Positions 1 to 8,258 of a stretch of 64,000 nucleotides of DNA are shown here, one piece after another (the first letter of the stretch is position 1; each line of letters opens with the position of its first letter). A program made the position numbers and the translations under genes. The notes beneath the pieces were generated by a model. It worked only from the letters and a program-made list of their open reading frames with translations. It was not told where the DNA came from and did not search any database. Origin of the DNA: Streptomyces sp. NRRL WC-3605 (GTDB lineage: Bacteria > Actinomycetota > Actinomycetes > Streptomycetales > Streptomycetaceae); NCBI RefSeq assembly GCF_001509795.1, contig NZ_LLZN01000102.1, forward strand, positions 62,001 to 126,000. The letters are read 5' to 3'.

Positions 1-413
1 ACGGGCGAGCCGATGACCTGGGGCAGGGCGACGACGTCGGAGGAGAGGTCGGCGTAGGCGGTGACCGCCTTCTGGACGTCGTAGCCGTGGTCCTTGACGA
101 CGATCTCCACGCGCCGGTCGCAGATGCCGCCGTCGGCGTTGACCTCGTCGGCCCACATCTGCTGGGCCTGCACGATGCTCTTGCCGAGGGTCGCGTACGG
201 CCCGGTGAGGTCCGTCAGCGCGCCCAGCCTGAGCGTCTTGTCGGTGACGCCGGGGCCGGTCTTGATGCCGCCGGCGCCCTCCCCGGCGTTCTTGGAGGAG
301 TCGGCCTTGGAGCTGCATCCGGTGCCGGCGAGCAGCAGGGCGGCGAGGGCCGCGGCCAGGAGGGTCCTGGTGCGGGGGGCGGCGCGGTGCGCGGGGTCGT
401 GCGTGGGCTTCAC
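1..413 (-). CDS. Branched-chain amino acid/amide ABC transporter substrate-binding lipoprotein, C-terminally cut by window edge
   Basis: This is the extracytoplasmic substrate-binding component of a Liv-type ABC importer. About 137 codons are visible and the rest lies outside the window. It starts at GTG 413, and that codon overlaps the TGA of the permease gene upstream by four bases (GTGA), so translation is coupled. The N-terminus has basic residues, a hydrophobic run and LLLAGTGCSS, giving a lipidation cysteine near residue 33; the lipobox is slightly atypical (Gly at -3). After a Ser/Gly-rich linker comes LRLGALTDLTGPYATLGKS, typical of the periplasmic-binding-protein type 1 fold of the LivK/UrtA family. 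It is the last gene of the five-gene transporter operon. Substrate is inferred only from family: branched-chain amino acids, amides or urea. Confidence 0.88.
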   Translation of the reverse strand, partial: MKPTHDPAHRAAPRTRTLLAAALAALLLAGTGCSSKADSSKNAGEGAGGIKTGPGVTDKTLRLGALTDLTGPYATLGKSIVQAQQMWADEVNADGGICDRRVEIVVKDHGYDVQKAVTAYADLSSDVVALPQVIGSP

Positions 414-1549
414 GGGGTGGGCTCCTTGGCTCGTACGGCTGACGCGGGGGACGGGGAGGGCGCGGTGGCGCCGGCGGGCGGGGGCGCGGCGCGGATGCGG
501 CGCAGACGGGCGCGCAGGCGGCGGGCCAGGCCGTGCAGTCCGTCGGGGGCGAAGAGGAGGATCAGCACGATCGCGGCGCCGTAGAGGTAGCGGGCGGCCT
601 CGGTGGGGCCGACGGTGCCGTCGTCGGTGCCCGGGGCCGCGACGAGCGGGAGCTGGTCGGCGTAACGGGTCATCAGCAGGGGCAGCGCCGTGACGAAGAC
701 CGCGCCCGCGGTGGCGCCCGCGACCGAGCCGAGCCCGCCGATGACGATCATCGCGAGGTAGTCGATGGACAGGACGAGTCCGAAGTAGTCGGGCACCACC
801 CGGCGGAAGGCCAGCGCGAGCAGCACCCCGGCGAGGCCCGCGTACATCGACGACACCACGAACGCGGCCGCGCGGTGGCGGGCGACGTCGACGCCCATCA
901 CGGCGGCGGCGGTCTCGCTGTCGCGCAGCGCCACCAGGGCGCGTCCGGGACGGCCCCGCAGCAGCCCCCGGGCGGTGAACCAGGTGACCGCGAACAGGGC
1001 GAGCCCCAGGTACCACAGGCGCTCCTCGGCCCCGAACGGCACGCCCAGGAGCGTCAGTTCGGAGTCGCTGGAGAAGGAGAACCCGCCGAGTTCCAGCGGC
1101 GGCACGGAACGGCCGTTGAAGCCGCCGGTCACGGAGTCCGCGGTGAGCAGGACGTGGTGGCCGAGGAAGACCAGGGCCAGCGTGGCGACGCCCAGGTAGA
1201 CGCCGCGCACCCGGCCGGCGACGGGGCTGAACAGCCCGCCCGCCGCCCCGGCCAGCAGCACCGCCAGCACGGCGGCCACGGAGGTCGGGAGCCCCGGTCC
1301 GGGCTCGCCGGCCAGCCACACATAGCCGTAGGCGCCGACGGCGAGGAAGAAGGCGTGGCCGAGGGAGAGTTGGCCGGCGGTGCCGGACAGCAGGCCGAGG
1401 CCCACCGCGCCGACGGCCGCGGCCATCGAGAACAGGCCGATGCGCAGCCAGAACGCGTCCAGGTAGAAGGGCAGGGCGCACAGGACGGCCACGGCGGCAA
1501 AGGTCCGGCCGAGGCGCAGCGCGCGGGTGCGGGAGGGTCGTTCAGACAC
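410..1549 (-). CDS. Branched-chain amino acid/amide ABC transporter permease, LivM type
   Basis: Integral membrane permease of 379 residues, the length expected for LivM-type subunits. The sequence is a succession of hydrophobic segments with the family-typical stretch SGTAGQLSLGHAFFLAVGAYGYV near residue 55. The loop ALVALRDSETAAAVMGVDVARHR around residue 205 is the EAA-like cytoplasmic loop that contacts the ATPases. The GTG start at 1549 overlaps the 3' end of the preceding LivH-type gene by eight bases, and its stop overlaps the binding-protein start by four. The C-terminal 45 residues are Arg/Ala/Pro-rich and probably cytoplasmic. It should pair with the LivH-type permease to form the heterodimeric channel. 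Confidence 0.93.
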   Translation of the reverse strand: MSERPSRTRALRLGRTFAAVAVLCALPFYLDAFWLRIGLFSMAAAVGAVGLGLLSGTAGQLSLGHAFFLAVGAYGYVWLAGEPGPGLPTSVAAVLAVLLAGAAGGLFSPVAGRVRGVYLGVATLALVFLGHHVLLTADSVTGGFNGRSVPPLELGGFSFSSDSELTLLGVPFGAEERLWYLGLALFAVTWFTARGLLRGRPGRALVALRDSETAAAVMGVDVARHRAAAFVVSSMYAGLAGVLLALAFRRVVPDYFGLVLSIDYLAMIVIGGLGSVAGATAGAVFVTALPLLMTRYADQLPLVAAPGTDDGTVGPTEAARYLYGAAIVLILLFAPDGLHGLARRLRARLRRIRAAPPPAGATAPSPSPASAVRAKEPTP

Positions 1550-2441
1550 GGACCGCCGCCTTTCCGCCGAACAGCCCGGTGGGCCGGACGAGCAGCACGA
1601 GCACCATCACCGCGTAGGGGGCGACGTCTCCGAACCCCTCGCCGAGGACGTGCAGTTCGGACTGGTAGCCGGCGACGAGCGCCTCGGTGAGTCCGATCAG
1701 CAGGCTGCCGGCGAGCGCGCCCGGCGGGGACGCCATGCCGCCGAGGATCGCCGCGGGGAACGCCTTCAGGGCGATCTGCCCGGTCGTCCGTTCCAGGCCG
1801 GGGGCGGGGAACGCGGCGAGGAAGACGGCCGCGAGGGCCGCGAGGGCGCCGGCCAGGCACCAGGCGAGCATCCGGACCCGCACCAGCCGCACGCCCATGA
1901 GGGAGGCGGCCTCGACGTCCTCGGCGGCGGCCCGCAGCGACAGGCCCCAGGAGGTGTACCGGAAGAGGGCGAAGACGCCGGTGATGACGAGGGCCGAGAC
2001 GACGATGGCGGCGATCCGGCTGTCGGCCACGGTGACCGGGCCCAGCGCGCTGACGTCGTCGCCCCAGGGGTCGCCGAGCGAGAGGAGGTCGCCGCCGATG
2101 CGCCGGGACAGGTCGGTGAGGATGACGATGTCGACGCCGATGGTGACGATGGTCTGGACGTGGGCGGTGTGCGGGTCCGCTCCCCCGCCGGCCTGGAGCA
2201 GGAAGCGGTCCATGGCGCCGGCCACGGCCGCGGTGACCAGGACGGACACGGCGAGGGCGGCGGCGAAGCCGAGGTCGTCGTGGAGCACGGCGGTGAGGTA
2301 GCCGCCGAGCAGCAGCAGCGAGCCGTGCGCGAAGTTCATGACGCCGGACGCCTTGAAGATGATGACGAAGCCGAGGGCGACGAGGGCGTAGACCGCGCCC
2401 AGGGCGAGGCCGTTGAATAGGGTGTCCAGGAAGGTGGTCAT
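1542..2441 (-). CDS. Branched-chain amino acid/amide ABC transporter permease, LivH type
   Basis: Permease of 299 residues. The N-terminus TLFNGLALGAVYALVALGFVIIFKASGVMNFAHG is strongly diagnostic of LivH. The loop SLRAAAEDVEAASLMGVRLVRVRMLAW around residue 175 is the ATPase-contacting segment. I chose ATG 2441 because it overlaps the LivG-type stop by four bases (ATGA); the frame stays open further upstream, but that part lies in the opposite reading of the ATPase gene and does not look like protein. Eight hydrophobic segments can be traced. It is the third gene of the operon. Confidence 0.94.
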   Translation of the reverse strand: MTTFLDTLFNGLALGAVYALVALGFVIIFKASGVMNFAHGSLLLLGGYLTAVLHDDLGFAAALAVSVLVTAAVAGAMDRFLLQAGGGADPHTAHVQTIVTIGVDIVILTDLSRRIGGDLLSLGDPWGDDVSALGPVTVADSRIAAIVVSALVITGVFALFRYTSWGLSLRAAAEDVEAASLMGVRLVRVRMLAWCLAGALAALAAVFLAAFPAPGLERTTGQIALKAFPAAILGGMASPPGALAGSLLIGLTEALVAGYQSELHVLGEGFGDVAPYAVMVLVLLVRPTGLFGGKAAVRV

Positions 2442-3238
2442 GCGGCGTCCTCCTCGTCGGCGCCGGTGCCGAGGTAGGCGCGCAGCACCTCGGGGTCGCC
2501 GCGGACCTCGTCGGGGGTGCCGTGGGCGATGACCCGGCCGAAGTCGAGGACGGTGACCTCGTCGGCGAGCCGCATCACCAGGCCCATGTCGTGTTCCACG
2601 AGGACGACGGACAGGCCGAGTTCGGCGCGTACGGTGTGCACGACCTCGACGGCGCGGGCGCGTTCGGCCGCGTTCATCCCGGCGACCGGCTCGTCCAGCA
2701 GCAGGACGCTCGGTTCCAGGCACAGGGCGCGCGCGAACTCCACCCGCTTGCGGTCGCCGTAGGACAGCAGGGCGACGGGGCTGTCGAAGTGCTCGGCGAG
2801 GCCGGTGAGTTCGGCGATCTCGCGGGCCCGTGCGAGGTGTGTGCGCTGCTCGCGGCGGGCGTGCGGCAGGCGCAGCGCGCTGGCTGCGAAGCCGGCCCGG
2901 GACAGGGCGTGCCGGCCGAGCATCAGGTTGTCGGCGACGGTGCCCTGGGTGGTGACGATGTTCTGGAAGGTGCGGGCCACGCCGAGGGCGGCGATGCGGT
3001 GCGGGGCGAGCCGGGTCAGGTCGGCGCCGCCGAGGCGTACGGTGCCGGACGCCGGGCGGCACAGTCCCGAGAGGACGTTGAAGCAGGTGGACTTGCCGGC
3101 TCCGTTGGGGCCGATGAGCGCGTGGACGGTGCCCGGGGCGACGGTGAAGGACACCGTGTCCAGGGCGGTGAGACTGGCGAAGCGGACGGTCACGTCCGTC
3201 ACGGCCAGTTCCGGCGGTGCGGTGGTGCGGACGGTCAC
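2438..3238 (-). CDS. ABC transporter ATP-binding protein, LivG type
   Basis: Cytoplasmic ATPase subunit of 266 residues. Walker A is GPNGAGKST near residue 43, the signature is LSYGDRKRVEFARAL near residue 158 (the LSYG variant usual for LivG), Walker B is LLLDEP near 180, and VEHDMGLVM gives the switch histidine. Start GTG 3238 overlaps the TGA of the LivF-type gene by four bases. With the LivF-type protein it would form the heterodimeric motor of the importer. All motifs are intact. Confidence 0.95.
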   Translation of the reverse strand: MTVRTTAPPELAVTDVTVRFASLTALDTVSFTVAPGTVHALIGPNGAGKSTCFNVLSGLCRPASGTVRLGGADLTRLAPHRIAALGVARTFQNIVTTQGTVADNLMLGRHALSRAGFAASALRLPHARREQRTHLARAREIAELTGLAEHFDSPVALLSYGDRKRVEFARALCLEPSVLLLDEPVAGMNAAERARAVEVVHTVRAELGLSVVLVEHDMGLVMRLADEVTVLDFGRVIAHGTPDEVRGDPEVLRAYLGTGADEEDAA

Positions 3239-4053
3239 GCGGCTCCCTGCCCCTCGGTGGTCTTCGTCGCCCCGCCGGCGTCGCCGGGCTCCGGTGTCTC
3301 CCCCAGGTACAGCCGGCGTACGGCGTCGGTGCGGGCGAGTTCGTCGGCGGGCCCGGACAGCCGGACCTCGCCGACCTCCAGGACGTGGGCGGTGTCGGCG
3401 AGGGACAGCGCCATGCCCGCGTTCTGCTCGACCAGCAGGACGGCGGTGCCCTGCGCGTTGATCTCGCGGACGACCTCGGCGATCCGGTACACCATCTGCG
3501 GGGCGAGGCCCAGGGAGGGTTCGTCCAGCAGGAGCAGCCGTGGCGCGGCCATCAGGGCGCGGCCGATGGCGAGCATCTGCTGTTCGCCGCCGGAGAGCAG
3601 TCCCGCGGCCTGCCGGGTGCGTTCGGCCAGCCGCGGGAAGAGGGTGAAGACCCGGTCGCGGGCCTCGTCGACCTGCGCCGGTCTACGCCGCCCCAGGCCG
3701 AGGCCGCCGGTGCGCAGGTTCTCGTCGACGGTGAGCCCGGCGAAGACACGGCGGCCCTCGGGTACCTGGACGACCCCGGCGCGCACGGCGGCGACCGGGT
3801 CGCGTCCGTCGAGTTCCGTGGCTCCGTAGCGGATCCGGCCGGCCGTGACGGCGCCGCGGTGCAGGCGCAGCGTGCCGGACACGGCGCGCAGGAGGGTCGT
3901 CTTGCCGGCCCCGTTGGCGCCGAGCAGGGCGACGACCGAGCCGTGCGGGACGGTCAGGGACACGGAACGCAGGGCGGACACGGCCCGGCCGTAGGTCACG
4001 TCGAGGGCTTCGACGCGCAGGGCCGGCTCGTCGTCCGGTGGTGCTTCGGGCAT
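3235..4053 (-). CDS. ABC transporter ATP-binding protein, LivF type
   Basis: Second ATPase of the Liv-type importer, 272 residues. It has Walker A GANGAGKTT, signature LSGGEQQMLAIGRAL, Walker B LLLLDEPSLGL and the switch VEQNAGMAL, all family-typical. ATG 4053 is preceded by GGAGACGTG, a usable ribosome-binding site. The reading frame stays open for about 240 more bases upstream, but that stretch has no domain character. This is the first gene of the operon livF-livG-livH-livM-binding protein; all junctions are overlaps of four to eight bases. It is a leading candidate for control by the PucR-type regulator at 5001-6311, although no operator was identified. Confidence 0.94.
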   Translation of the reverse strand: MPEAPPDDEPALRVEALDVTYGRAVSALRSVSLTVPHGSVVALLGANGAGKTTLLRAVSGTLRLHRGAVTAGRIRYGATELDGRDPVAAVRAGVVQVPEGRRVFAGLTVDENLRTGGLGLGRRRPAQVDEARDRVFTLFPRLAERTRQAAGLLSGGEQQMLAIGRALMAAPRLLLLDEPSLGLAPQMVYRIAEVVREINAQGTAVLLVEQNAGMALSLADTAHVLEVGEVRLSGPADELARTDAVRRLYLGETPEPGDAGGATKTTEGQGAA

Positions 4054-4216
4054 CACGTCTCCTCGGATCCGTGCCGCGCGGCACGAGTGCGTCGGGGGGA
4101 GGGGCAGCCCACGACAGCACGCCCGCGACCGGCCGGTACAGGCCCGCGCCCCAGGTCGCTGCGCGGTCCCAACGGGGGTGGCCCGGGGTTGTGCGGGTGC
4201 CCACCAGGCCCTTGGC

Positions 4217-4257
4217 GCCGGGAGCCGGGCCAGCACCGCCGGGAGCCGGAACAGCAC
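4217..4257. repeat. Tandem 20-bp imperfect repeat in the LivF upstream region
   Basis: Two copies of a 20-base unit (4217-4236 and 4238-4257) match at 18 of 20 positions, each beginning gccgggagccgg and ending cagcac, separated by one base. They lie in the 280-base gap upstream of the transporter operon and downstream of the PH-SHOCT gene. No coding gene was recognised in that gap. Function unknown; a duplicated regulator half-site or simple slippage are both possible. Confidence 0.6.
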
Positions 4258-4293
4258 ACCTGGAGGCTCCGCGGCCGCGAGTCCGGACACCCC

Positions 4294-4337
4294 CTAGGGG
4301 GTGTGTTGCCGATCAGGCCGGGCAAGACACCCCCTAG
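4294..4337. repeat. Long palindromic repeat element, copy 1; carries the TAG stop of the PH-SHOCT gene and probably acts as terminator
   Basis: Left arm 4294-4310 reads ctagggggtgtgttgcc and right arm 4321-4337 reads ggcaagacaccccctag. They pair at 16 of 17 positions around a 10-base loop (gatcaggccg). On the minus strand the first bases of the element are the TAG stop codon of the upstream gene. A 30-base core (4294-4323) recurs with two differences at 18866-18895 behind an unrelated gene, so this is an interspersed element and not only a local terminator. Confidence 0.85.
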
Positions 4338-4900
4338 AGGCTCTTCAGGATCTCCGTCCTGCGGTCCCGGTACTCCTGGTCCGTGATGGTGCCGGACGCG
4401 CGCAGTCCGTCCAAGGTGGCCAGGCGCGCGGCGACGTGGCCGGCGGAGCCGGGCGCGGGCGGGCCGCCGGCGGCGAGGCGGTGGCCCAGCAGGTCGGCGA
4501 AGGCCGTGCCCTGGTCCCGGGGGACCTGCCGGAGCTCGGTCCCGCCACCGGCCGCGACGACGCGCAGCGTGCCCGTGAGCAGGCCGCCGGTCCACTGGAC
4601 GGAGCTGATCCGGTCGTACGGGAACTCCTGCACCGTCCGCGTCAGCAGGCCGTGGCCGTAGAGGAGCAGGCGCCGGTCCGTCATGACGAGGACGCCGGTG
4701 CCGCGGCCGTGGGCGCCCGTGGCGAGCAGCTGCACGGTCTCGCCCTCGCTGAGCACCTCGGGCAGCCGCCGTACCGCGTGCCGCACGCCGAGGGAGGCGA
4801 CGCGGAAGGCCACGGCGTTCACCCTGGTCCGCACGCCGCCGCGCGGCCAGGGCCGGGGCGCGGGCGGGAGGGGCCCGCGCCGGTGTCCCCTGTCAGCCAT
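4334..4900 (-). CDS. PH-like domain protein with C-terminal SHOCT motif
   Basis: Protein of 188 residues of unknown specific role. The middle part (about residues 40-135), including LATGAHGRGTGVLVMTDRRLLLYG and FPYDRISSVQWTGG, has the alternating strands of the bacterial PH-like (bPH/YokE-like) fold. The last 30 residues, RLATLDGLRASGTITDQEYRDRRTEILKSL, form a SHOCT motif, a short helical hairpin often found at protein termini. I chose ATG 4900 because GGAGG lies eight bases upstream. The stop codon TAG is part of the palindromic element at 4294-4337. No membrane segment is obvious. Confidence 0.8.
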   Translation of the reverse strand: MADRGHRRGPLPPAPRPWPRGGVRTRVNAVAFRVASLGVRHAVRRLPEVLSEGETVQLLATGAHGRGTGVLVMTDRRLLLYGHGLLTRTVQEFPYDRISSVQWTGGLLTGTLRVVAAGGGTELRQVPRDQGTAFADLLGHRLAAGGPPAPGSAGHVAARLATLDGLRASGTITDQEYRDRRTEILKSL

Positions 4901-5000
4901 GGCGCCTCCAGCCGACCGGCCCCCCGGCCTCCTCACCCGAGTGCACCATCCGGTGCCCGGCCGCGCATCTCCGTACGGCGGCCGGGGCGGGCGCGGCCGG

Positions 5001-6311
5001 TCAGCCGCGCAGCAGGCGCCGGGCCGTCAGGGCGAGGCTGATCTCGACCACGTCGACCGGGCGGGCCAGGGAGCGGCCGGTGAGCTGTTCGCAGCGGCGC
5101 AGCCGGTTCAGGACGGTGTTGCGGTGGCAGTACAGCCGCTCCCCGGCCCGCTGGGCGGAGCCGTCGCAGTCGAACCAGGCGGTCAGGGTGTCCAGCAGGA
5201 CGTCCCGGTCGGCCGGATCGAGGCGCAGCAGCGGGCCTAGCACCTGCTGGGTGAGGGTGGCGCCCAGCTCGGGGCAGGAGACCACGAGGGCCTCGGGCAG
5301 ATGCTCGGTGAGCCGGACGGTGCCGCCCCCGGGCGGGCAGATGCCGAGCGCGAGGTCGGCGAGACGGCGGGCGTCGCCGACCGCGGCCAGGCCGTTCACC
5401 GTGCCGCCGACGCCGACGCGCCGCCCGGGCACGCCGTCGGCGGTGAGGCCCAGCGCCTCCACGGGGTCGCGGCCGTCCGTGTCGTCGCCGTCGTCGCCGT
5501 CGTTTCCCTCGTCGCCGACCAGGACGATGCCGTGGTCCACATCCCCTCCTGAGTGCCAGTACACGCTCGCACCGGGCGGTACGGCGGTGGCGCGGACGCC
5601 CGCCGGCAGTTGCGGCCGGCCGCCGGCGACCGCGACGACGACGTAGCGGCCCTGCTCCGGCAGGCGCAGGCCCTCGGCGGTCTCCGGCAGGTCGGCGATG
5701 CGGCTCGTGCCGTCGAGGAGGGCGGCCGCGAGGAGCCGCACCCGGTTCTCGCGCCGCCAGGCGAGCTGCCGCTCGGTGTGTCGGTACGCCTCGGCGACGA
5801 TGCCGCAGTGTTCGTCGACGAAGTCCCACACGTCGGTGGCGACGTGCACGAGGAGCCGGACGTCCTCGGGCGCCGAGCGGGAGGTCTCCTCGACCAGCCG
5901 CTGCCAGACCAGGGAGCCGCCGAGCCGGAACGCGTGCAGCAGGGCGTCCAGCGGGAGCCCCTGCTCGGCGCGGGCGACCCCGATCCGCCAGGTGCAGCGG
6001 TGCGCGGCGTCGCGGGTGCCGCGCGGGTCGAGCAGGGAGGTGACGCTGTGCCGCAGGGAGCGGTGGGCCTCCTCCCAGGTGGCGCCGTGGTCGTGGGCCA
6101 GCGCGGTGCGGTAGGCGGGTTCCTGTTCGCCGAGGGCGGCCAGGAGCCGGTCGGTGAGCGCCGGGAGGTCGTCGAGCAGGACGCGGGCCGCCCGGTGCAG
6201 GACGCGCAGCGCGTCGGCGTCGATCAGCGACCGCAGGCGCGGGGCCCGCTGCCGCGGCACGGGCACCGGTCCGGTGCGGATCATGGCGCGTGCGCGTACG
6301 GCAGGATGCAT
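5001..6311 (-). CDS. PucR/CdaR-type helix-turn-helix transcriptional regulator
   Basis: DNA-binding regulator of 436 residues. The C-terminus (DTLTAWFDCDGSAQRAGERLYCHRNTVLNRLRRCEQLTGRSL) is the PucR-type HTH_30 domain. The N-terminal 200 residues are helical and resemble the sensory region found in this family. A GGDEF-like middle part carries an acidic low-complexity insert, DEGNDGDDGDDTDGRD, encoded by an imperfect GTC/GCC repeat at about 5481-5519. ATG 6311 is preceded by GGGGGAGG; ATG 6284 is an alternative. Regulators of this family often control neighbouring uptake or catabolic genes, so the Liv-type operon is a plausible target, but that is inference. Confidence 0.88.
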   Translation of the reverse strand: MHPAVRARAMIRTGPVPVPRQRAPRLRSLIDADALRVLHRAARVLLDDLPALTDRLLAALGEQEPAYRTALAHDHGATWEEAHRSLRHSVTSLLDPRGTRDAAHRCTWRIGVARAEQGLPLDALLHAFRLGGSLVWQRLVEETSRSAPEDVRLLVHVATDVWDFVDEHCGIVAEAYRHTERQLAWRRENRVRLLAAALLDGTSRIADLPETAEGLRLPEQGRYVVVAVAGGRPQLPAGVRATAVPPGASVYWHSGGDVDHGIVLVGDEGNDGDDGDDTDGRDPVEALGLTADGVPGRRVGVGGTVNGLAAVGDARRLADLALGICPPGGGTVRLTEHLPEALVVSCPELGATLTQQVLGPLLRLDPADRDVLLDTLTAWFDCDGSAQRAGERLYCHRNTVLNRLRRCEQLTGRSLARPVDVVEISLALTARRLLRG

Positions 6312-6526
6312 CGCGGTCCTCCCCCAGCCTCGGCTTCCCGGCAGGGCTCCGGCGCCGGGCCGGCTCAGCGGTGTCCGGCGGGGTGCGCTGCCCGTGCGGC
6401 GGTCGCCACCCGAATCGTCCTGCATCGAAGGATGGCATACCGTCCGGTCGGTCCCTAGGGGTGTGCAGCCGTATTCTTCGGTTGGGGCCGGTCGCGGCCG
6501 CCCGCGCGGGGCTGTCCCGGCACGGC

Positions 6527-8050
6527 TCACCGGTCCTCCTGGCCGACCATGAGCGCCAGTTCGATACGGGAACGGACGCCGAGCGCGGCGAAGACGTTGC
6601 GCAGGTGGTAGTCGACGGTGCGGGTGCTGACGGCGAGCCGCTGGGCCACCTCGCGGTTGGTGGCGCCCTCGGCCACGTACCGGGCGACGCGCAGCTGCTG
6701 CGGAGTGAGCCGGGCCAGGCCCGCGGCCCGCTCGGTCCTGGACGCGGCGCCGTTGGCCCGCAGTTCGCCGCGGGTCTGCTCGGCCCAGGCGCCGGCGCCG
6801 CAGCGCTCGAACCCGACCAGGGCGGCCCCGAGGCGGGCGCGGGCCTCGCGCAGACGCCGGCGCCGGCGCAGCCAGCGGCCGTACAGCAGCTCGGTGCGGG
6901 CGCGCTCGAAGTCACCGCCCGCCTCGTCGTGCAGGGCGAGCGCCCGCAGGTAGAGGGCGTCGGCGCGGTCGCCGGGGGTGAGCAGGGCCCGGCAGCGGGC
7001 CAGCTGCGCCGGGGCGTGCGGGTCGGCGCCGAAAGCCGCCCACAGCTCGAGGTCGCCGAGGACCGCCCGCGCGTCCTCGGGGTGCCCGGCGAGCACCGCG
7101 GCCTCCACGTGGCACGGTACGGCGAGCATCCACACGGCGAAGTGCCCGCGCCGGGCGCCGGGTCCGACGAGCGGCCCGAGCCGGTCGGCGGCGTCCAGAG
7201 GGCGGCCCCGGGCCAGATCGGCGCGGGCGACGGCCCATTCGGCGAGGGTCGCCGCCTGCGCCAGGCCGTGCCGGCGGGCGACGGCGAGGGCGGTCGCCGC
7301 GTGCCCCTCGACCGCGCCCGTGTCGCCCTCGATCGAGGCGGCCAGGGCCAGCATGGCGTGGTGGCTGGCCGCGGTGTTGCGGTGCCCGGCCAGCGCGGCG
7401 GCCCGGACGCCCTCCTCGGCGTGGGCGCGCGCCTGCGCGTGTCGGCCGGCCCGCAGTTCGCCGTAGGCGAGGTACTCCAGGGCACGCGCCTCCGACGCGG
7501 CGCAGTCCGCGTTGCGGGCCGAGGCCAGGGCGCGGGCGCCGGCGGCGCGGGCCTCCCTCAGGTCCCCGAGCAGCAGAGCCGCGGACGCCGCCCGCAGCAG
7601 GCGTTCGGGCCGGTCGTCCGCGCGGGCGCGGTCGAGCACCCGCCGCAGCGGGCCGACGGCCTGCTCGGGGCGCCGGGCCAGCAGCGCGCGCATGCCGTCG
7701 CGGTGGTCCCGCAGGAAGGCGTCCCGGGCCCACCGCGGTCCGGAGGAGGCGTCCGCCGGACCGTCGCCGTCAAGGGTGCTCAGGCAGGCCGCGATGTCGC
7801 CCGCCGCCCAGGCGGCCTCGGCCGCGGACATCCGGGCCGCCTCGGCCAGTTCGGGGGCGTCGGCGGCGAGCAGGGACGCGGCCAGCAGCAGGCTCTCCCG
7901 GGCGTCGTCCACCGGCCCGTCGAACAACTGCCGCCTGCCTCGAGCGAGTTCGAGGCGCCCCCGGTCGACCACGACCGGCCCGGCGCCGTCCTCACGGGTC
8001 CGGCCCCGCCCCGGGGGAGCCGTCCGCGTGCTGCTCCTGTCTGTGGTCAT
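6527..8050 (-). CDS. LuxR-family transcriptional regulator with helical-repeat sensory region
   Basis: Protein of 507 residues. The last 60 residues (LTPQQLRVARYVAEGATNREVAQRLAVSTRTVDYHLRNVFAALGVRSR) are a clear LuxR-type HTH. The preceding 430 residues are Ala/Arg-rich helical repeats of TPR type, as in the C-terminal half of LAL regulators, but there is no Walker A ATPase domain, so it is a short form. Start ATG 8050 has a weak ACGGGA upstream. It is the only gene in its transcription unit that can be recognised. Target unknown. Confidence 0.87.
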   Translation of the reverse strand: MTTDRSSTRTAPPGRGRTREDGAGPVVVDRGRLELARGRRQLFDGPVDDARESLLLAASLLAADAPELAEAARMSAAEAAWAAGDIAACLSTLDGDGPADASSGPRWARDAFLRDHRDGMRALLARRPEQAVGPLRRVLDRARADDRPERLLRAASAALLLGDLREARAAGARALASARNADCAASEARALEYLAYGELRAGRHAQARAHAEEGVRAAALAGHRNTAASHHAMLALAASIEGDTGAVEGHAATALAVARRHGLAQAATLAEWAVARADLARGRPLDAADRLGPLVGPGARRGHFAVWMLAVPCHVEAAVLAGHPEDARAVLGDLELWAAFGADPHAPAQLARCRALLTPGDRADALYLRALALHDEAGGDFERARTELLYGRWLRRRRRLREARARLGAALVGFERCGAGAWAEQTRGELRANGAASRTERAAGLARLTPQQLRVARYVAEGATNREVAQRLAVSTRTVDYHLRNVFAALGVRSRIELALMVGQEDR

Positions 8051-8209
8051 TCCCGTGACGTTACGGGCGCGTAACGCGACGCGGAAGGCCCGCGTCCGTG
8101 CGGGCCGGGCCGAAATACCGGGCGTCACCTGCGCGTTGGCGGGGGTGGCGGCGTGGCGGGACTGTGCCGGCGCCCAGCCGTCCGCGCCGGGGGCCGTGCC
8201 CGGGCACAA

Positions 8210-8246
8210 CGGGGCGGTGGACGCCGTGCGCGCGTCCACCGCCCCG
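8210..8246 (-). terminator. Strong hairpin terminator after the secreted polyester-hydrolase-like gene
   Basis: A 15-bp perfect stem (arms 8210-8224 and 8232-8246, left arm beginning cggggcggtgg) with a seven-base loop lies 13 bases past the stop codon of the hydrolase gene on its coding strand. It also separates that gene from the LuxR gene further along the same strand. Confidence 0.75.
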
Positions 8247-8258
8247 GTCTGTGCGATG

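Noticed and set aside
1..413. Plus-strand frames from 87 and 94
   Set aside because: They run opposite the binding-protein gene, whose lipoprotein signal and operon overlaps are clear.
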